Source: Paracoccus aerius | GTDB lineage: Bacteria > Pseudomonadota > Alphaproteobacteria > Rhodobacterales > Rhodobacteraceae | Direction: 5' to 3' | Length of the DNA: 64,000 nucleotides | NCBI RefSeq assembly: GCF_014656455.1 | Contig: NZ_BNCL01000001.1 | Location: 346,691-410,690 of the forward strand | Part shown: piece by piece, positions 50,823-59,825 of the stretch | Numbering within the stretch: the stretch's first letter is position 1 | Layout: every line of letters begins with the position of its first letter | Notes under the pieces: model-generated | Database searches by the model: none | Seen by the model: only the letters and a program-made list of their open reading frames with translations | Told to the model about the DNA's origin: nothing | Position numbers and translations under genes: made by a program

Positions 50823-52343
50823 TCAGCCCAAGCCCAAGCGGTTGACGATCTTCTGCGCCAGGATATCCAGCGGCATGTATTGTGTATGCAGTGCCCATAG
50901 GCCCAGCGGTATGATGACCACCACTGCAAGGATCGCGGCTAGCCGGACAGCTTGGCGATGTCGACGCTCCCGCTTTCCTTCGATAAAGGGTATCACGGCA
51001 AGGGGCATGATCTGGAAGCGGGATTGCAGTTCTGCCGGCCGACGGATGGTATTGTTTAGAAACTCCATGAGGACAAAGAAGCCACCAGCTAGCCCTAGGC
51101 CCAGGGCAATTCCCGCCAACGCTATCTTCTTGCGGTTTGGGCCCGACGGCTGGCTAGGAACGCTGGCGGCTTCGATGACGCTGATGCGCTGGCCTTGTGC
51201 CGAGGTTTCGACCCGTTCAACCTGACGGGCCTGGTCCAAGCTGGCCACTGCCGCATTGTAGCGGGCCTGGATGTTCTGCTGGTCCCGTTCTAGGGCGCCA
51301 AGCGCGATGGCATTGGCTGCCGTGGCGCTGATTGAGGCAGACAGATCTTCCAGCTCTTGGCCAGCCTGCGCGCGGTCATTTTCTAGCATGGTGACTCGGC
51401 TGTCGATCTGGGACAGGTTTATGTCCAGAAGCGAATTGCCGGTATTGCCGGTCTTAGCGGTCATCCCCTGCGCCTGAACAGCGCTTTCGGCATTGGCAAT
51501 GCGGTTTTTCAGCGCGCGGACACGGGGACTGTCCTCGGCATAGACGCCCAGAACGCTGTTCAGCTCGGCCCGCAGGCCGCTAAGCTGCTGTTCCTCGGGG
51601 GACTGAGGCGTGGCATTCGCGGGCAGGTTACCGGTCTGTTCGAACAGCCGCACCATTTCTGAGCGTTGCGCCTGCAACACGGCGAGGTCGCTTTCCAGCC
51701 GGGCTACCCGTTCCTGAAGCAAAGATTGGCGGTCTTGGCGGTATTGCAGGTTCTCCGGCAGCGCGGCCGAATTTTCCCGCTTGAATTGCAGGATCCGGGC
51801 GTTCTGCGCGTCCAGATCCTGGCCGAGCCGGTCAACTTCTTGCTGGAAGAAGGCCAAGCGGTTCTCGGCCAAGCCCACGCGGTTGCGAGTGTTGGTACCT
51901 AGGATCAGTGTTGTAAATTCGGTGACCACGGCAGCGGCCGTGCGTGGGTTCTTCGAGGTGAAGCTGACCAGCATCATCGTCGCCTCGTCCCGCCCTCCGG
52001 TCCGGGTGATGCGAGTGTTTGCGCGCATCTCGTCTAGCTTTTCGTCGACGCTTAGCGTGCTGTCCTGACCAAAGACATGGAGCTTGTTGGCCACGTCGAT
52101 CAAGTTGGCTCGGGTCAGAAGCTGCTGTTCGATCACCTGCAGCATCTCATTGGCAGAGTCGGCACTAGTGTCGCGACTTTCCAGAATGCGCGGGTTTTCC
52201 ACCAGCAGCCGGGCCGAGGTGGAATAGGTCGAAGGCGCGCGGATCGCCCAGACCGCGCCGAAGACCGAGCAGATGATGAAAAGCGCCAGCATCACCGGCA
52301 GGCGCCGCATCAGAAGGGACCAGTAGAACCGCAAGTCGATCAT
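50823..52343 (-). CDS. Wzz-like chain-length determinant (exosortase-locus type)
   Basis: A 506-residue inner-membrane protein. The N-terminal helix MLALFIICSVFGAVWAI is followed by a Wzz domain (YSTSARLLVENPRIL), a large coiled-coil periplasmic part (QEVDRLGQDLDAQNARILQFKRE; LARLESDLAVLQAQRSEMV-like segments), the P-rich loop PSQPSGPNRKKIALAGIALGLGLAGG and a C-terminal helix. A third hydrophobic segment (AAILAVVVIIPLGLWAL) is near the end. It matches the EPS chain-length proteins found beside exosortases. It overlaps the ATPase gene upstream by four bases and is 19 bases from the CpsD-like gene downstream. Confidence 0.85.
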   Translation of the reverse strand: MIDLRFYWSLLMRRLPVMLALFIICSVFGAVWAIRAPSTYSTSARLLVENPRILESRDTSADSANEMLQVIEQQLLTRANLIDVANKLHVFGQDSTLSVDEKLDEMRANTRITRTGGRDEATMMLVSFTSKNPRTAAAVVTEFTTLILGTNTRNRVGLAENRLAFFQQEVDRLGQDLDAQNARILQFKRENSAALPENLQYRQDRQSLLQERVARLESDLAVLQAQRSEMVRLFEQTGNLPANATPQSPEEQQLSGLRAELNSVLGVYAEDSPRVRALKNRIANAESAVQAQGMTAKTGNTGNSLLDINLSQIDSRVTMLENDRAQAGQELEDLSASISATAANAIALGALERDQQNIQARYNAAVASLDQARQVERVETSAQGQRISVIEAASVPSQPSGPNRKKIALAGIALGLGLAGGFFVLMEFLNNTIRRPAELQSRFQIMPLAVIPFIEGKRERRHRQAVRLAAILAVVVIIPLGLWALHTQYMPLDILAQKIVNRLGLG

Positions 52344-53239
52344 GTCGCGTCCCGCTTGACCTCTTGTTCATGGGCCAGAACAAGCCGCGCGGGCCGTTCG
52401 GGCAGGGTTGGTTCGGGGGCCGCCGTCAGGATCAGCCCGTCGCGGATCAGTTCGTCGACGATGTCGGCCCCGACGGACTGCCGGTCGGCCGCCGCGCCAT
52501 AGACCAGGGCCAAGTCGGCGATCTTGTTGATCATGCGCGGCACGCCACGCGCCTCGGCATGGATGCGGGCCGCGGCGGGGGCGTCGATCTCGTCCCCCCG
52601 GCCGCCAGCCTTCTGCAGCCGGTGGCGGATATAGGCGGCGGTGGTATCGGGATCGAAGCTGCCCAGGTGGAAGGTGGCGCTGACGCGTTGTGCAAACTGG
52701 CGCAGCTCAGGCCGGGTGATGATCTCGCGCAGCTCGGGCTGACCCAGCAGGATCAGCTGCAACAACTCGTCCGTGCCGGAATTGATGTTGGTCAGCATCC
52801 GCAGTTCTTCCAGGGTGTCGGCCCCCAGGTTCTGCGCCTCGTCGAAGATCAGGACGACCAGCCGGCCCGCGCCATATTCCGACAGCACGAAGTCCTGGAA
52901 GGTCTGGAACATCCCCACATAGTCGGACCCGGCCGGCGTGGCGATGTCAAAGGCGTTGAGGATCCATCGCAGCAAATCGCCCCGGTCGCCCCGCGCGTTT
53001 GAGATCAGCCCGATCCGCGTGTCGGGATCCACACGGCGCAACAGCGCTTGGATCAGCGTGGTCTTGCCCGCCCCCACCTCGCCGGTGACGACGGTCAGGG
53101 GCGCGCGGGTCATCAGCCCGTATTCGAGAACGGCAAAGGCCTTCTTGTGGCGATCCGACCAGAACAGCATCCCAGGATCCGGCAGGATCGAGAAGGGGCG
53201 AACCGAAAAGCCATAATGGTCAAGATAGAACTGGCTCAA
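52340..53239 (-). CDS. ExeA-like AAA ATPase of exosortase/EPS loci
   Basis: A 299-residue AAA ATPase: YLDHYGFSVRPFSILPDPGMLFWSDRHKKAFAVLEYGL, Walker A TGEVGAGKTTLIQALL, Walker B VLIFDEAQNLGADTLEELRMLTNI, and QLILLGQPELREII with an arginine-rich continuation. This is the pattern of the secretion-ATPase proteins that accompany PEP-CTERM-type EPS loci. The start is uncertain: a TTG at 53239 has CCGGAG about ten bases upstream and places the family's usual YLDHYG near the start; an ATG at 53392 would add 51 unlike residues. First gene of the ATPase-Wzz-CpsD operon. Confidence 0.82.
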   Translation of the reverse strand: MSQFYLDHYGFSVRPFSILPDPGMLFWSDRHKKAFAVLEYGLMTRAPLTVVTGEVGAGKTTLIQALLRRVDPDTRIGLISNARGDRGDLLRWILNAFDIATPAGSDYVGMFQTFQDFVLSEYGAGRLVVLIFDEAQNLGADTLEELRMLTNINSGTDELLQLILLGQPELREIITRPELRQFAQRVSATFHLGSFDPDTTAAYIRHRLQKAGGRGDEIDAPAAARIHAEARGVPRMINKIADLALVYGAAADRQSVGADIVDELIRDGLILTAAPEPTLPERPARLVLAHEQEVKRDAT

Positions 53240-53639
53240 GCGGTACGCACTCCGGAAAGATCCCTGCAGAATGGCTATACGCCCCCGAACGCCGTTATGC
53301 CAGCCTGACGCCCGGTCGCGCCGCAGCAACTGCCTAAAAGAGAGGATAAAAGCCGGTGAGTCGGACAGGCCATGCGACATGTCCTTGGCCATTTTTCTAC
53401 TTCGGATTGTTTGGACCGGGAAAAACTATTCCTTAGCCAGAATTTGCCCTGCCTCGGCACAAGGCAAATGCCCCAAAAGGATAAAATTTTAGTAAATCTT
53501 CAATCTGAACATTCAGCTTGCTTCCGGCGCATGGTAGCCTTGCCTTGTCTTGTTCAGAGGGTTTCCGGACAGGACTGTATCTGCTGACGGCCCGGGGCTC
53601 TGGCTCCTTCGCCAAATTTTGTTTCATGGTGTTTCCTCG
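53240..53639. other. Divergent promoter region between ATPase operon and sugar transferase
   Basis: About 400 bases, AT-richer around 53420-53520. It must hold the promoters of two divergent transcription units of the EPS locus. No convincing sigma-54 (GG-N10-GC) or sigma-70 site was identified. The frames in this stretch have no family resemblance. If the upstream ATG of the ATPase gene is real, 53240-53392 would be coding. Confidence 0.4.
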
Positions 53640-54341
53640 ATGGAGGGAATTTTGACGATCAACACGCGGATGACCGATTTCAAGCCCAGTCTGGTTCTGC
53701 CGGACATGGCTTTGCCCGAAGTCGCCGAGGAACGCGGTCTTTATCGAAATGGCGCAAAGCGCGTGATCGAGACCCTGCTGGTCCTGCTGACCGCTCCGGT
53801 CACCCTCCCGCTGATCCTGCTGATGGCGTTTTTGGTGGCCTGCGACGGCAACAATCCCTTCTTCGTGCAAAAACGCCTGGGCCGGAACGGCCGGGTGTTC
53901 CGCATCTGGAAGCTGCGCAGCATGGTGGTGGATGCCGAACGCCACCTCAAGGCGCATCTTGAAAGCGACCCCGAGGCGCGCAGCCAGTGGGACAGCACCC
54001 AGAAGCTGAAAAAGGATCCCCGCGTCACCCGGCTTGGCCGGCTGCTTCGGAAAACTTCGATGGATGAGCTTCCGCAGCTTCTGAACGTGTTGAACGGCAC
54101 CATGTCGCTGGTTGGGCCGCGGCCGATGATGGTCGATCAGCGGCACATGTATCGCGGGCGGTCCTATTATCGGTTGCGGCCGGGAATTACGGGATTGTGG
54201 CAGATCTCGGCAAGAAATGAATCGGAATTCGTCGCAAGAGTACGCTATGATGAGGAATATCATCGCGACCTTTCGGGTTGGCTGGATCTGAAGATCCTGG
54301 TCCGGACCGTGATGGTGGTTCTGCGCGGCACAGGTTACTGA
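53640..54341 (+). CDS. Undecaprenyl-phosphate sugar phosphotransferase (EPS initiation)
   Basis: A 233-residue protein with one N-terminal membrane helix (LLVLLTAPVTLPLILLMAFLVA) and the bacterial sugar-transferase domain: FFVQKRLGRNGRVFRIWKLRSMVVDAE, DPRVTRLGRLLRKTSMDELPQLLNVLNGTMSLVGPRPMM, and YYRLRPGITGLWQISARNESEF. These are ExoY/WbaP-type signatures. It transfers a hexose-1-phosphate, often galactose or glucose, to undecaprenyl phosphate, starting the repeat unit. Short form without the extra N-terminal helices of WbaP. ATG 53640 is tentative; a TTG at 53652 with GGAGGGA before it is an alternative. Head of the operon with the TPR lipoprotein. Confidence 0.88.
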   Translation: MEGILTINTRMTDFKPSLVLPDMALPEVAEERGLYRNGAKRVIETLLVLLTAPVTLPLILLMAFLVACDGNNPFFVQKRLGRNGRVFRIWKLRSMVVDAERHLKAHLESDPEARSQWDSTQKLKKDPRVTRLGRLLRKTSMDELPQLLNVLNGTMSLVGPRPMMVDQRHMYRGRSYYRLRPGITGLWQISARNESEFVARVRYDEEYHRDLSGWLDLKILVRTVMVVLRGTGY

Positions 54342-54411
54342 GGCCGCGTCATTCCGTTGCAGGGGCCAGAACGGCGCCTGCCGCGCCCAAAGCGACGAGA
54401 CGTTTTCGATC

Positions 54412-56982
54412 ATGATTGCCGAAGCCATTTCCAGCCCCACTGCCTCCCGGCGGGGCATTCGTCTTCTTTTGTCCACCACGCTGGCCCTTGGGCTGGGTTT
54501 CTCGCTTGCAGGCTGCAAGACCTCGGCCGAAAGGGCCGACGAATATTACCAGTCCGGCCTGGAACTGCTGGAACAGGGGGACACGGACCGCGCCATCGTG
54601 CAGTTCCGCAATGTCTTCGACATCGAGGGCACCCATTACGAGGCCCGCAAGGCCCTGGCCGAAACCTTTCAGGACCGCGGTGACGTGGCACAGGCCTATA
54701 GCCAGTATCTGCGCCTGGCCGAGCAGTATCCCGACGATCTGGCGACCCGGATCGCTCTTGCCCGTCTGGCCTTCGCGGGCCAGCAGCGCGAGGAATTCGT
54801 TCGCCACGCCACCCGCGCAGCCGAGATCGGCCCCCAGGATCCCGAGGTTCAGGTGCTGGATCTGATCCGCCGCTATCACGATGCCGCGGAGGCCGGGAAC
54901 AGCGCCGAGCGCGGACGGCTGGGGGAAGAGGCCGCCAGGCTTGCCGAAGGCCGCCCCGACGACCAGATGCTGATGGGGGTCCTGCTGGACCGGGCCGCCC
55001 AGGCAGACGACCTGGATCAGGCAGACCGGCTGACCGCCCGGCTTATGGAACTGCAGCCAACCAATCCGCAACGCTATCTGCAGCGCCTCGCGCTTCTGGT
55101 GGAACGGGACGACAAGCCCGCGATCGAGGCGCATCTGCGTCTGACCGTGGACAAGTTTCCCGAAAATCCCGAGGCCAAGGCGGATCTGGTCCGCTTCTAC
55201 ATGGGGGAAGGCCAGCCCGACAAGGCCGAGGCCTTTCTGCGTGAACTGGCCGGCAAGGCGCCCGCCGACGACCCGGCCCCCCGCGCGGATCTGGTCCGCT
55301 TTGTCGAAATGCAGCGTGGCTCCGAAGCGGCCCGCGCCGAACTGGACCGCATCATCGCCGAAGGCGGCGATCCTCTGCTGTTCCGCACGCTGCGCGCAGG
55401 CTTCGACTTCCAGGACGGCAAGACAGCCGAGGCCATCGCCGAGATCCGGTCGGTCCTGGAAGGGGTGACGGAGCCTTCGGAAACCTCGCTGAACGTCAAG
55501 ATCCAGCTGGCGCGGATGCTGGTGGAAACCGGCGATCAGGCCGCGGCCCGGCAGCAGGTCGACGAGGTCCTAGCCCAGAACGCGGCTCATCCCGGCGGGC
55601 TGAAGCTGAAGGCTGCCTGGGATATCCAGGAGGACCGGGTCGACGATGCGGTGCTGGGCCTGCGATCTGTTCTGGATCAGGCGCCCGAGGACAGCGAGGC
55701 GATGAGCCTAATGGCCGACGCCTATGACCGCGCGGGCGAGCCGGATCTGGCGCGCGATTACCTGTCGCAGGCCGCCGCCGCCTCTGGAAACGCGCCGGTC
55801 GAGACGCTGCGCCTGACAGCCCGCCTGGCTTCCGAGGAACGCTGGCGCCCGGCCGAGGATGCAATCCTGCCCGCCTTGCGCCGGGCCCCGGAAAACCTAG
55901 ATCTGCTGACGGCGCTTGGACAGGTCTACCTGTCCATGCCCGACCTGCCGCGAGCCGAGGGCGTGATCGACCGCCTGCGCGAGATCGGCACGGACCAGGC
56001 CATTGCCGCGGCTGAAAGCCTGGACTTGAACCGCTTGGCCAACGAGGAAGGCGAGCAGGCCGCGCTTGACTACCTCGAGGAACAGGCCAATGCCGCCAAT
56101 GCCGGAATCGGCGCCCGCATCAGCCTGGTCCGCGCCCAGCTGGCCACCGGCCAGGCGGCCGCCGCGCTTTCGACGGCGCAGAACATGGTCGCCGCACAGC
56201 CCGACAGCCGCGCAGCGCGGATGGTTTTGGCGATTGCCCAGACCGCCAACAATGACTTGCCCGGCGCGCGGGGCACCTTCCAAGGGCTGATCGACGAACA
56301 GCCGGACGACCTGCCCCCGCATCTGGCGCTGATCCGCCTGGCCTCGCAGGAAGGGGATCTGGATAGCGCCCTGGCGCTGACCGACCGGGCCTTGGCGGCC
56401 CTTCCCGACCATCCCGACCTGTTGTGGAGCAAGGCGGGCCTTGTCGAGCGCAAGGGCGACATCGATGGCGCCATCGCGATCTATGAACGGCTTTACGCGC
56501 AGAACTCGTCCTCGGTGGTGATCGCGAACAACCTGGCCAGCCTTCTGGCGACCTGGAAATCCGCGGATCCCCAGGCGGTGACGCGGGCCTCGGCCGTGGC
56601 GCGGCGGCTGAAGGACACCCAGGTGCCCGCCTTCATGGACACCTATGGCTGGATCCAGCACCTGAACGGCGACAGCCAGGCCGCGCTGCCCTATCTGGAG
56701 GGCGCGGCGGCGGGTCTGGCCGAGGATCCCATCGTGCAGCTGCACCTGGGCGTGGTCCAGGCCGCGGTGGGCAAGACCGAAACCGCGAAGGCGCAGCTGC
56801 AGAAGGGGCTGGACATGCTGCTCGAAGGCCAGGACGGCCCCTCGATCACTGCTGCGCGCGAAACCCTGGCCCGGCTGAACGCCCCCGCCGCACCCCAGGA
56901 GGTCGGGCAGGGCGGGACCACCCAAGATGGGTCATCGGGGGACCAGGCCGCCGCACCCGTGGCGGAACAGGTGAACAACTAA
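54412..56982 (+). CDS. TPR-repeat lipoprotein of exosortase/EPS system (PrsT-like)
   Basis: An 856-residue lipoprotein. Signal peptide with lipobox LAGC (Cys near residue 35), then some twenty helical TPR-type repeats (ADEYYQSGLELLEQGDTDRAIVQFRNVF; IARLASQEGDLDSALALTDRAL-type units), ending in a Q/G-rich tail. It matches the PrsT-type proteins that accompany EPS loci with exosortases. TPR proteins of this kind (as AlgK, BcsC) scaffold polymer export between periplasm and outer membrane. Follows the sugar transferase by 70 bases; 170 bases before the export protein gene, within which no clear terminator is seen. Confidence 0.88.
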   Translation: MIAEAISSPTASRRGIRLLLSTTLALGLGFSLAGCKTSAERADEYYQSGLELLEQGDTDRAIVQFRNVFDIEGTHYEARKALAETFQDRGDVAQAYSQYLRLAEQYPDDLATRIALARLAFAGQQREEFVRHATRAAEIGPQDPEVQVLDLIRRYHDAAEAGNSAERGRLGEEAARLAEGRPDDQMLMGVLLDRAAQADDLDQADRLTARLMELQPTNPQRYLQRLALLVERDDKPAIEAHLRLTVDKFPENPEAKADLVRFYMGEGQPDKAEAFLRELAGKAPADDPAPRADLVRFVEMQRGSEAARAELDRIIAEGGDPLLFRTLRAGFDFQDGKTAEAIAEIRSVLEGVTEPSETSLNVKIQLARMLVETGDQAAARQQVDEVLAQNAAHPGGLKLKAAWDIQEDRVDDAVLGLRSVLDQAPEDSEAMSLMADAYDRAGEPDLARDYLSQAAAASGNAPVETLRLTARLASEERWRPAEDAILPALRRAPENLDLLTALGQVYLSMPDLPRAEGVIDRLREIGTDQAIAAAESLDLNRLANEEGEQAALDYLEEQANAANAGIGARISLVRAQLATGQAAAALSTAQNMVAAQPDSRAARMVLAIAQTANNDLPGARGTFQGLIDEQPDDLPPHLALIRLASQEGDLDSALALTDRALAALPDHPDLLWSKAGLVERKGDIDGAIAIYERLYAQNSSSVVIANNLASLLATWKSADPQAVTRASAVARRLKDTQVPAFMDTYGWIQHLNGDSQAALPYLEGAAAGLAEDPIVQLHLGVVQAAVGKTETAKAQLQKGLDMLLEGQDGPSITAARETLARLNAPAAPQEVGQGGTTQDGSSGDQAAAPVAEQVNN

Positions 56983-57152
56983 CCTAACCGCCACCTTGAA
57001 CCCCTCCGGCAAGCCTGTGATCCTGTGGTGACAGGAGGGAATTTTTTCTCCTCCTTCACCTCCTGCCCATGGCATTGTGGTAACAAGTGATCCCGAATGG
57101 ACAAAGCGGCCAAAGGCCTGACCGGACGGGAAACAGACAAAGGGACTGATCC

Positions 57153-57761
57153 ATGACCATCCTGCTGCGTTTCATGCTGGCGATCCTGCTGGCCTTGCCG
57201 CTGGCCTTCACCCAAGGCGCTTCGGCGCAGGAATACCGCATCCAGTCGGGCGACCGCCTGACGATCGAGGTGCTGGAAGACGAATCGCTGAACCGGACGC
57301 TGGTGGTGCTGCCGGGCGGCACCATCGACTTTCCCTATGCCGGCAGTATCCGGGTCGCGGGCCAGTCCCCGACGGCCGTGGGCAGCCAGATCAGCCAGTC
57401 GCTGGCCGGCGTGCTGGCGTCGCCCCCCACCGTCTTTGTGACCGCCACCCCCCTGATTGAGCCTGTGGTGCCCACCGAAACCGAAGAAGCCGTGGTCAAC
57501 ATCTACATCATGGGCGAGGCGAGCGCGCCCGGACCCAAGGCCGTGCTGCCGGGAACCACCTTCCTGCAGGCCCTGTCCCAGGCCGGGGGGCTGACGCCCT
57601 TTGCCGCCACCAAGCGCATCCAGTTGCGCCGCGTCTCGATGCCGGGCCAGGTGATCACCGTGAACTATGCCGCGATCATGCGCGGCGCCGGCATGAACCA
57701 GGATCCCGTCCTGGCCGAAGGCGACGTGATCATCGTTCCCGAGCGCGGCCTGTTCGAGTGA
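57153..57761 (+). CDS. Wza-type polysaccharide export protein (SLBB)
   Basis: A 202-residue secreted protein. Signal peptide MTILLRFMLAILLALPLAFTQGASAQ, then the Poly_export domain (YRIQSGDRLTIEVLEDESLNRTLVVLPGGTIDFPYAGSIRV) and an SLBB domain (VNIYIMGEASAPGPKAVLPGTTFLQALSQAGGLTPFAATKRIQLRR). No lipobox cysteine is present, and the C-terminal amphipathic helix of Wza is missing. So it is the short type that needs a separate outer-membrane channel, probably the barrel protein encoded next. It ends where that gene starts. Confidence 0.88.
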   Translation: MTILLRFMLAILLALPLAFTQGASAQEYRIQSGDRLTIEVLEDESLNRTLVVLPGGTIDFPYAGSIRVAGQSPTAVGSQISQSLAGVLASPPTVFVTATPLIEPVVPTETEEAVVNIYIMGEASAPGPKAVLPGTTFLQALSQAGGLTPFAATKRIQLRRVSMPGQVITVNYAAIMRGAGMNQDPVLAEGDVIIVPERGLFE

Positions 57762-57769
57762 GGGCAGCA

Positions 57770-59101
57770 ATGCGGCACCGCTGCGCGACGGCAGGGCTGG
57801 CGGGGCTTCTGGCGGCCCTGCTGCCGCTGGCCGGCCTTGCCCAGGAAACCGACCCTTCGGCCCCCGAGGCGCGGCTGACCATCGGCCAGCAGATCGCGGT
57901 CGAGGATGGCGACCTGATCGGCATCACGCCTCTGGACATCAACCTGCGCACCGGCACCCGTGTCCAGACGCTGCAGTTTTCGCTGTCCGCGCCCTTTCGC
58001 CTGAATGACCCTGAGGAGGACAAGACCTTTGCCCTGGGCGATCCGCAGGCACGGATGCTGTTCCGCCGCGGCGCCCGCAATTCCGCCATCGAGGCCGAAC
58101 TGGGCTATCGCGAGAACGACCTGGACGAGGAAGTCCTGTTCGACAATCTCAGCAACGAATTCGTCACCCTGGACAGGGGGCGGGTGGCCCAGACAGACGC
58201 CCGGCTGACCTATGTCTTCGGCCGCGAGGCCAAGCTGGGCGGCGAATTCGGCCTGTCCTGGCTGCGCCGCGATTATACCGACACTAGCGATCCCGACCTC
58301 AACGACAGCGAAACCCGTAGCGCCAACGTCACCTTTTACCTGGAGCCGACGCCGCTGATCCGCGCCCGCGTCTTGGCCCAAGCCAGCCGCACTGATGGCG
58401 ACAACGACACCGACAGCCGCTCTGACCGCTATGGCGTCGGCGCCTCGCTACAGGTGGACAAGCTGACCAACCTGGATGTCGAACTGGCCCGCAGCAATAT
58501 CCGCCGCCAGGAAGATGACGGAACGCTTGAACGGGCGGAAGGCCCTTCGGTCCGGCTGGGCCTGACCCGGTCGCGGCCCCTGGGGGACTGGTCGCTGTCC
58601 TTCGGATCTGAACCGGGGACCAAAGGCCGCCGCGAGAATTTCAACATCGGTCGCACTTTGGAGATGCGGGGCTACAACCTGTCCGGCCAGGTCGGCGTGA
58701 CGCGCTTTCAGGGCAATTACGACCCGATCTTCCAGATCGCCTACAGCCAGCAGCTGAACCGGCTGTCGCAGTTCCAAGCCTCGCTGCGCCAAGCGGCGGC
58801 CACGGATGATGACGGGGACGAGGCGCTGAACACCGACATCACCGCCAGCTACAGCCGCCAGTTGTCCGAAGTGTCCAGCATCGGCACCAATATCCGCTAT
58901 CGCGAAAGCCAAGTGCAAACCGGCGACCGCGAGGATGCGCGATCCGTGTCCTTCGGCCTGGACTACAACCGCGCGCTGCCCAACGACTTCTCGCTGGTCG
59001 CGGGTGCCAGCATCATCCGCAGCAAGGACAGCGACGGCGTGCGCGACGACGAGGAACGGATCTATGTCGGCGTGAACCGCAGCTTCAACTTCCTGCCCTG
59101 A
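57770..59101 (+). CDS. Outer-membrane beta-barrel protein of the EPS locus
   Basis: A 443-residue protein with signal peptide (MRHRCATAGLAGLLAALLPLAGLAQ) and about sixteen to eighteen amphipathic strands separated by acidic turns (DTSDPDLNDSET, RTDGDNDTDSRSD, SKDSDGVRDDEE), ending in SFNFLP. It resembles the outer-membrane proteins of exosortase-linked EPS clusters (EpsL/PEP-CTERM outer-membrane type), proposed to export or anchor the polymer. The ATG at 57770 has GAGGG five bases upstream; a GTG at 57758 overlapping the previous stop is the alternative. Last gene of the plus-strand export operon. Confidence 0.8.
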   Translation: MRHRCATAGLAGLLAALLPLAGLAQETDPSAPEARLTIGQQIAVEDGDLIGITPLDINLRTGTRVQTLQFSLSAPFRLNDPEEDKTFALGDPQARMLFRRGARNSAIEAELGYRENDLDEEVLFDNLSNEFVTLDRGRVAQTDARLTYVFGREAKLGGEFGLSWLRRDYTDTSDPDLNDSETRSANVTFYLEPTPLIRARVLAQASRTDGDNDTDSRSDRYGVGASLQVDKLTNLDVELARSNIRRQEDDGTLERAEGPSVRLGLTRSRPLGDWSLSFGSEPGTKGRRENFNIGRTLEMRGYNLSGQVGVTRFQGNYDPIFQIAYSQQLNRLSQFQASLRQAAATDDDGDEALNTDITASYSRQLSEVSSIGTNIRYRESQVQTGDREDARSVSFGLDYNRALPNDFSLVAGASIIRSKDSDGVRDDEERIYVGVNRSFNFLP

Positions 59102-59104
59102 TCC

Positions 59105-59509
59105 TCAGGCGAAGGGGTCCAGGATCCGGCAGCCTGTGGGGCGGAAGTCCGACACATTGCCGGTGACGACCGTCCCGTCGTGGGACAAGGCGGTCGCCGC
59201 GACCTGCAGATCCGCCCCGTCATGCCCGATCCGGGCCGACAGCGCCCCCCAGATCCGCGCCTCGGCCGCGCCGAAGGACAGCAGGCGATCCTGGAACAAT
59301 GCCTGGGTGCGGTTGGCCCAATCGCGCAGGTCGGCCGCGAAATCCGAATTGCGGCTTTTCTGGTGGATAATGCTGCGCTCGATTTCCCCCAATGTGATGA
59401 CCGACAGGAACAGGCTGTCCTCGGGCTGGGCGGCCAGAAAAGCCACGACGCGGGGGCTGCGATCCGGACGGCGCAGGGCCGAGATCACGTTCGTGTCCAG
59501 GATCATCAT
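59105..59509 (-). CDS. vapC: VapC-type PIN-domain toxin
   Basis: A 134-residue PIN-domain ribonuclease: MMILDTNVISALRR (first Asp), SVITLGEIERSI (Glu), DRLLSFGAAEARIWG and HDGADLQVAATAL (third acidic site), with TGNVSDF (fourth). This is the typical VapC set of metal-binding residues; targets are usually tRNA or rRNA. Its ATG follows the antitoxin stop with no spacing (TGAATG), so they are coupled. It converges with the outer-membrane protein gene, three bases apart, and may stabilise this replicon. Confidence 0.92.
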   Translation of the reverse strand: MMILDTNVISALRRPDRSPRVVAFLAAQPEDSLFLSVITLGEIERSIIHQKSRNSDFAADLRDWANRTQALFQDRLLSFGAAEARIWGALSARIGHDGADLQVAATALSHDGTVVTGNVSDFRPTGCRILDPFA

Positions 59510-59770
59510 TCAGAAATCGACATCGCGCGGCCGGGCCTGGGGCCGTGAAAGGGGGGCCGGATCATCCTCCAGCCCCCCCAGAAAATTCAGCAGGTGCTGC
59601 AGGAAGCTGCCGCGCCGGTCCTGGGCCGCCTGCCGCATCCGGTCGTAATCGGCGGCTGACAGCACGACCACGGCCGGCTTGCCCCGCCGTGTCACCTGTT
59701 GCGGCTGGCCCGCCAAGGCCGCGTCGACCACGGCGGAAAAACGGTTCTTGGCATCCTGAAGCGTCCACAT
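59510..59770 (-). CDS. Phd/YefM-type antitoxin of VapC
   Basis: An 86-residue antitoxin beginning MWTLQDAKNRFSAVVDAALAGQPQQVTRRGKPAVVVLSAADYDRM, the standard Phd/YefM DNA-binding fold, followed by a toxin-binding tail rich in P, L and R. The ATG at 59770 is chosen because the family starts with this residue string; an upstream ATG (59806) would run through the operator palindrome. With VapC it forms a two-gene operon, normally autorepressed by the complex. Confidence 0.92.
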   Translation of the reverse strand: MWTLQDAKNRFSAVVDAALAGQPQQVTRRGKPAVVVLSAADYDRMRQAAQDRRGSFLQHLLNFLGGLEDDPAPLSRPQARPRDVDF

Positions 59771-59786
59771 GGACGTTACCTGTCTA

Positions 59787-59804
59787 GCTATCTGGCTAGA
59801 TAGC
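59787..59804. promoter_or_regulatory. Palindromic operator of the toxin-antitoxin operon
   Basis: GCTATCT (59787-59793) and AGATAGC (59798-59804) form a perfect 7-base inverted repeat with a 4-base spacer, 17 bases before the antitoxin start. TAGCTATCTGGCTAGATAG is symmetric overall. Its place at the promoter and its palindromy fit a binding site for the antitoxin or the toxin-antitoxin complex. Confidence 0.7.
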
Positions 59805-59825
59805 AATTGCTGGGGCAGGTTTCAA

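Noticed and set aside
53450..53480. Possible sigma-54 promoter (GGCAC..TGC) before the sugar transferase
   Set aside because: Distance between the GG and GC elements is 12 instead of 10 bases, so it does not meet the consensus.
53433..54518. 361-residue minus-strand frame over the sugar transferase
   Set aside because: Shadow frame rich in H, Q and R without family resemblance; the plus strand encodes a clear sugar transferase.
55897..56925. 342-residue minus-strand frame opposite the TPR lipoprotein
   Set aside because: Low-complexity composition and no domain pattern; shadow of the TPR gene.
57030..57060. GGAGGGAATTTTTTCTCCTCC as a terminator after the TPR gene
   Set aside because: Stem is short and the T-run lies in the loop, not after the stem.
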